Positions 60,331-64,000 of a stretch of 64,000 nucleotides of DNA are shown piece after piece; positions within the stretch are counted from its first letter, which is position 1; every line of letters begins with the position of its first letter. The position numbers and the translations under genes are program-made. Where the stretch lies: NCBI RefSeq assembly GCF_000237925.1, contig NC_031496.1:8905711-8969710 (forward strand), given 5' to 3'. This stretch comes from Schistosoma mansoni. Its lineage: Eukaryota; Platyhelminthes; Trematoda; Strigeidida; Schistosomatidae. The notes below the pieces were generated by a model. It did not search any database and was not told where the DNA came from. It worked only from the letters and a program-made list of their open reading frames with translations.

Positions 60331-60832
60331 CGGGTTTTGTGGAGAATATAGTAATTTTTCATATAGTTGAAATCATGAGTCAATTAAAGCTAGACCACCA
60401 TGGAAAACCTGGAAGCACTGGACGGCCGTTTCGTTCCATTATGGGACTCCTCAACAGTGCGCATTAACGATCCCACCTCGCGAGATTCCAACCTAGGACC
60501 TACCAGTCTTGCGCCGGAGCACTTAACCGATATACAACCGAGCTTGCCGGCATCCGATGGTGTTAATGTCTAACCTTAACCAATCCACAAAATCGCGCGA
60601 CCAACTTCCATTGTACTGAGGTAGATACCTGTCTCTACCTGACATGGATTAGCTCCACTGGCCACGACTTCTCACTAGAACTCCAGGTAGGTCCTGGGTT
60701 CGAATCCCGTGAGGCGAGATCGTGGATGTGCACTGCTGAGGAGTCCAACAATAGGATGAAACGGCCGTTCAGTGCTTCTATGTTTTCTATGGTGGTCTAG
60801 CTTCAATTGACTCATGATTTTAACTATATGAA
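60331..60832 (+). mobile_element. Sm-alpha-like fold-back SINE with an intact hammerhead
   Basis: The left arm (60331-60460) and right arm (60730-60832) are inverted copies, and two tRNA-like parts lie between them in opposite sense. The right hammerhead (60730-60775, + strand) has all conserved residues; the left one (- strand) has a changed core. Confidence 0.88.
60730..60775 (+). ncRNA. Hammerhead ribozyme, intact by eye
   Basis: GCACTG, CTGAGGA, GTCC-AACAATA-GGAT, GAAA, CGGCCGTT, CAGTGC. Stem I is 6 bp and perfect. Stem II is 4 bp with one G-U pair. Stem III is the loopless ACGG/CCGT. The predicted cut is after GTT (60769). Confidence 0.85.
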
Positions 60833-61329
60833 ACTTTGATGATCATATTCTTTAGATTGATCTGACAACTGATTTTCATATATGTACATTGTAAACTTTT
60901 ATCAATAACTAATCATTCAGTATATGGTGTCACTATGTTTTATTTGTTTATTGAATGATAGTCAACAAACATTTCTCCAAATAACTTTGTACATTGAAAA
61001 TTAATATGTTAAAAGATACCTTTCAAAACTTTGAGTACTAGTTCACCTGAAAAATACATAAAAGCCTAATAAAGACTAGATTAAAGATAGACTAAATCAC
61101 AGATTGATATTCTCTCAATGATTACTTTAGGACCCCTCAGTTATGCATCCCCAAAACCTCAACAAGATTCGAGTTTAGGAGTTCAGGCTTCATAGCAAAA
61201 TGAGTTATATTGAGAACACTGAGTTGACATTCAGTGGTTTACATTTCTAACTTCAGTGAACCTTTTTTCTCACAACTGTCTCAAATTATTGATCTACGTT
61301 ATTATTTAATTCTATTGAAAACAGACAAA

Positions 61330-61420
61330 AGTTGGTAAATGCCAACTTAGTGGTCTGATAGGCGTGCGTTCTGAAAGTCCTGGGATGGATCCTTAGAGTA
61401 ATTGTGGTTGCATACAGACG
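61330..61420 (+). repeat. tRNA-like SINE remnant
   Basis: GCCAACTTAGTGGTCTGATA, then AAAGTCCTGGGATGGATCC, look like a decayed A-box/B-box pair of a tRNA-derived SINE. It is not a tRNA gene. Confidence 0.4.
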
Positions 61421-61548
61421 AAGCTGCATAGCACATCCTGGTTTGCAGTGGTTCTTTAGTTGAAGTTGTTCTGTGAGATGAACGAAAAAGAAACGAATAG
61501 TCATTGTGAAATGGTAAGAAGAAACATTTCACAAATATATTGGATACA

Positions 61549-61822
61549 TTATTATCAGAAGGTATTTTGTGGAGATTTAGTATTTTCATAGTTGAAAGCG
61601 TGAGTCAATTGAAGCTAGACTACCATGAAATACCTGGAAGCATTGGACGGCCGTTTCGTCCCATTGTAGGACTCCTCGGCAACGCGTTGGAGTTAGACAT
61701 AAACACTATCAGATGCCGGCTCAGTGGTCTCTCGGTTAAGTGCTCTGGCGCGAGACTGGTAGGTTCTGAGTTCGATTTCCGTGAGTCGAGGTCGTGAATG
61801 CGCACTGCTGAGGAGTCCCACA
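61549..61822 (-). mobile_element. Sm-alpha-like SINE cut within its ribozyme, with target duplication
   Basis: It is flanked by the 12-bp duplication ATATTGGATACA (61537-61548 and 61823-61834). The left arm and tRNA-like part are complete. The right end stops in loop II of the right hammerhead, just after GAGGAGTCCCACA. The left hammerhead has a changed core. Confidence 0.88.
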
Positions 61823-62374
61823 ATATTGGATACACATATTTATATTAACAACTTTTAAATTAATGACTAAATAGTCTGTAAAAACATGAAATTGTAAATC
61901 AGAATTAGTTGTCATAAGTTATTCTATATTGTCTAATGAAAAACTTTTAAAATGAAGAACATTTCTTCAACTGGTTCAATAGTTCAGCATGTGTGTGTAT
62001 ACCTATATGTATATGTAATACATTCCATTTTCTGTGTACGTTTTTGAAAGAAGGTAATATATTTGTCCATCGATAAATTACATCAAAGAAGTATAAGATG
62101 TATATGTATATGTAAAGATAAATAATAGTTCTTTTAATGAGAACATCAACATGTTTCATAAAAGTATAACAAAAAGTCATTGTCTAACAGTCATATGATT
62201 AATATACAATGAATACTTTAATGAAATAATGATTCACTTTAATAGACTTTCATATTGAATGTATTAAAAATCTATGAATAATAAATTTTTTGACGGTATT
62301 CCCAACAATAAATAGTTTTGTCTAGACTATTAAGTTAAGAAATTATAGGCTATTTACAATGTTTAACGATACAA

Positions 62375-62378
62375 GGCA

Positions 62379-62411
<33 letters not shown>
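62375..62411. repeat. (TA)n microsatellite
   Basis: A TA run of about 35 bases just before a SINE. Confidence 0.9.
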
Positions 62412-62413
<2 letters not shown>

Positions 62414-62432
62414 TTATCAATACAGATATATG

Positions 62433-62662
62433 GGGGTTTTCTGTGGAGATTTTTAGTATTTTTTTATATATAGCTGAAATCATGAGTCAATTGAAGCTAG
62501 ACCACCGAAACTGGTATGTCCTGGGTTCGAGTCTCATGAGGCGGGATCGTGGATACGCACTGCTGAGGAGTCCCACAATAGGACGAAATGGCCGTACAGT
62601 GCTTTCAGGTTTTCCCTGGTGGTCTAGCTTCAATTGACTCATGATTTCAACTTTATATAAAA
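62433..62662 (+). mobile_element. Short Sm-alpha-like SINE with an intact hammerhead and target duplication
   Basis: 230 bp, flanked by the 14-bp duplication AATACAGATATATG (62419-62432 and 62663-62676). The left arm is short and joins directly to the last part of the tRNA-like region (ACTGGTATGTCCTGGGTTCG), then an intact hammerhead and a full right arm. The middle is deleted. Confidence 0.9.
62557..62602 (+). ncRNA. Hammerhead ribozyme, intact by eye
   Basis: GCACTG, CTGAGGA, GTCC-CACAATA-GGAC, GAAA, TGGCCGTA, CAGTGC. Stem I is 6 bp and perfect and stem II is perfect. Stem III ATGG/CCGT has one wobble pair. The cut would follow GTA, an allowed NUH triplet. Confidence 0.85.
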
Positions 62663-63010
62663 AATACAGATATATGTTGATCAACAACAAAATATCGACT
62701 AGCTTCAGAGAATTTTCAGTTTAAAGCAATTAGTTCCTTTGAGAAAATTTCAATAGTGTAATAAAAAGATGACGATTATTAGAACTATGTGATGATATAT
62801 TAGCGCAATACATTTAGAACAATCTGATCACACGTAATATACTTGTTAAGAACATTCATATATAAAAATAAAAAGGTCAACTAGACTGGAAATGGGGGGG
62901 TAAGAGTAGACAAGGATAATGATAATAAAAACAGTGTGAAAACAATTTGAAAGCTAATCACCAGGGTAGGTTTAAGGTAAGAACAAACTGTTCATTTAAT
63001 TCAATGTTAT

Positions 63011-63534
63011 CAAATGCCCTAGTACGGCTGAGAGTGGGGAGAGTCTGCTCTCCCTCTCGAAATGCTCTCACATGGCCACGCATTAATAGCCTCTGTCAGG
63101 GAAGTCCTACTCACTGCATTCTCGCACCATGGGTGTTGTTTACGAAATTGAGAGGACGAAAAGCGAATGTCCGGCACTTTAACCGGGCCGGTGGATATGG
63201 AGGATCCACCTAGTGGAGTTGGAAAACCCTCATTTAAAACCAATGGTGCATATGGGCTCCAGTATCCTGAATGAACGAATGGTGTATGAATCAATCGTTG
63301 GTGACCGGCTACCATGGGACTACATCTCCTCACGATGCTCCACTGCCTTGTGGATCAGACCTGTAGGTCAAAGGCTCCAGGTGTGGCACCCTAAGAAAAC
63401 CATCCGCTTCGGTTTGGGCACGCGGTCAGTATCACAACCCTCACACAAATGAAATGAGATTTGTGTGGCGCATATATATTTGGTGCCTCTTTGTACCAAT
63501 ATTTATGTGTTCAAATAAATAAATAAATAAATAC
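63011..63534 (+). mobile_element. R520 retroposon, full-length copy
   Basis: It runs from CAAATGCCCTAGTACGGC to the tail AAATAAATAAATAAATA. It is very close to the copy at 57367 in opposite orientation; both share CCGGGCCGGTGGATATGG. Confidence 0.9.
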
Positions 63535-63689
63535 CATTTCTGATACTATTACTGAAACTACTTAATAATAAATATATAGACTATTTTCACATACGTATTC
63601 AATTTTAGTACTAATGGAAATTCATTGGACTATTTTGTTGTCAATCATAATAGAATGTATCGATTCGAAGAATGAAATAAATTTTTAAA

Positions 63690-63975
63690 AGTTAAATTCA
63701 CGAGTCGAATTAAGCAGAAGAGTTGAGCAAAATCATGGATCGATTGAAGTTAGACATTAACACAGTTGGATGCCAGTTCAGAAGTCTAAAGGTTAACCGT
63801 CCTCGTGCGATACTGATGATTCTGGGTTTGAGTCCCGCGTGCGTAATCGTGGATGTTCACTGATGAGGAGTCCAATACTAGAACGAAATGGTCGTTCAGT
63901 GCTTACAGGTTTTAAATGGTGATCTAGCTTAGATCGACTCATGAATTCAACTATTAAAATTATCAAACCCCCATT
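63690..63975 (+). mobile_element. Diverged Sm-alpha-like SINE
   Basis: TTGAAGTTAGACATTAACAC, then a tRNA-like part with GGGTTTGAGTCCCGCG, a hammerhead-like segment with a changed core (ATGAGGA) and a right arm ending ATTCAACTATTAAAAT. Confidence 0.75.
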
Positions 63976-64000
63976 CTGAAAATAGCTTTTTCTTTTGTTT

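Noticed and set aside
1-64000. CRISPR arrays, bacterial operons or phage genes
   Set aside because: Introns with GT-AG signals, SINEs, LINEs and animal gene families show a eukaryotic genome. No regularly spaced short repeats with unique spacers were seen; the only regular array is the 121-bp satellite.

Overview
The window is flatworm DNA, almost certainly from a blood fluke (genus Schistosoma). It is AT-rich, with large introns full of retroposons. It carries Sm-alpha-type SINEs that encode hammerhead ribozymes, a 121-bp satellite that from memory resembles the S. mansoni Sm1-7 repeat, and RTE- and CR1-like LINE relics. The species cannot be fixed from sequence alone. There are two 200-bp N gaps (6333-6532 and 43073-43272).

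Three protein genes are supported, all on the + strand. (1) 70-15633: the 3' part of MCM10, a replication-initiation factor. Ten exons fit in phase, from before the OB-fold to the stop codon; the 5' end lies before the window. (2) 22987-34065: an AMFR/gp78-like ER ubiquitin ligase, with a multi-membrane-span first exon, a RING-H2 exon and three exons of divergent C-terminus. I see no CUE domain, and one exon has an ambiguous acceptor or frame. (3) 39060-41504: a small CDCA3 (Tome-1)-like cell-cycle gene with an MGN start, DPRSP/RTP motifs and a C-terminal KEN degron. Its exon 3/4 junction is unresolved. MCM10 and CDCA3 both belong to cell-cycle biology, but nothing shows co-regulation.

Between and inside the genes: 15.6-23 kb holds two opposed LINE relics (+ 16111-17345, - 18250-21760); 34.1-39 kb holds a broken Gypsy pol relic (35200-37060) and a 3-unit tandem repeat; 42.1-43.4 kb holds the 121-bp satellite array framed by inverted repeats. 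From 43.4 kb to the end no gene is visible, only SINEs, ~520-bp retroposons, two solo LTRs and RTE fragments.

The most striking content is mobile. Hammerhead-bearing fold-back SINEs occur more than ten times, and several have precise 10-14 bp target-site duplications. At least three copies keep every conserved ribozyme residue and a fully pairing fold, and a fourth has one stem III mismatch. A second family (~520 bp, AAATAAATAA tail) has eight main copies, several with 9-12 bp duplications. Three solo LTRs have 4-5 bp duplications. All exon limits were read by eye from splice signals and phase, without transcript data.
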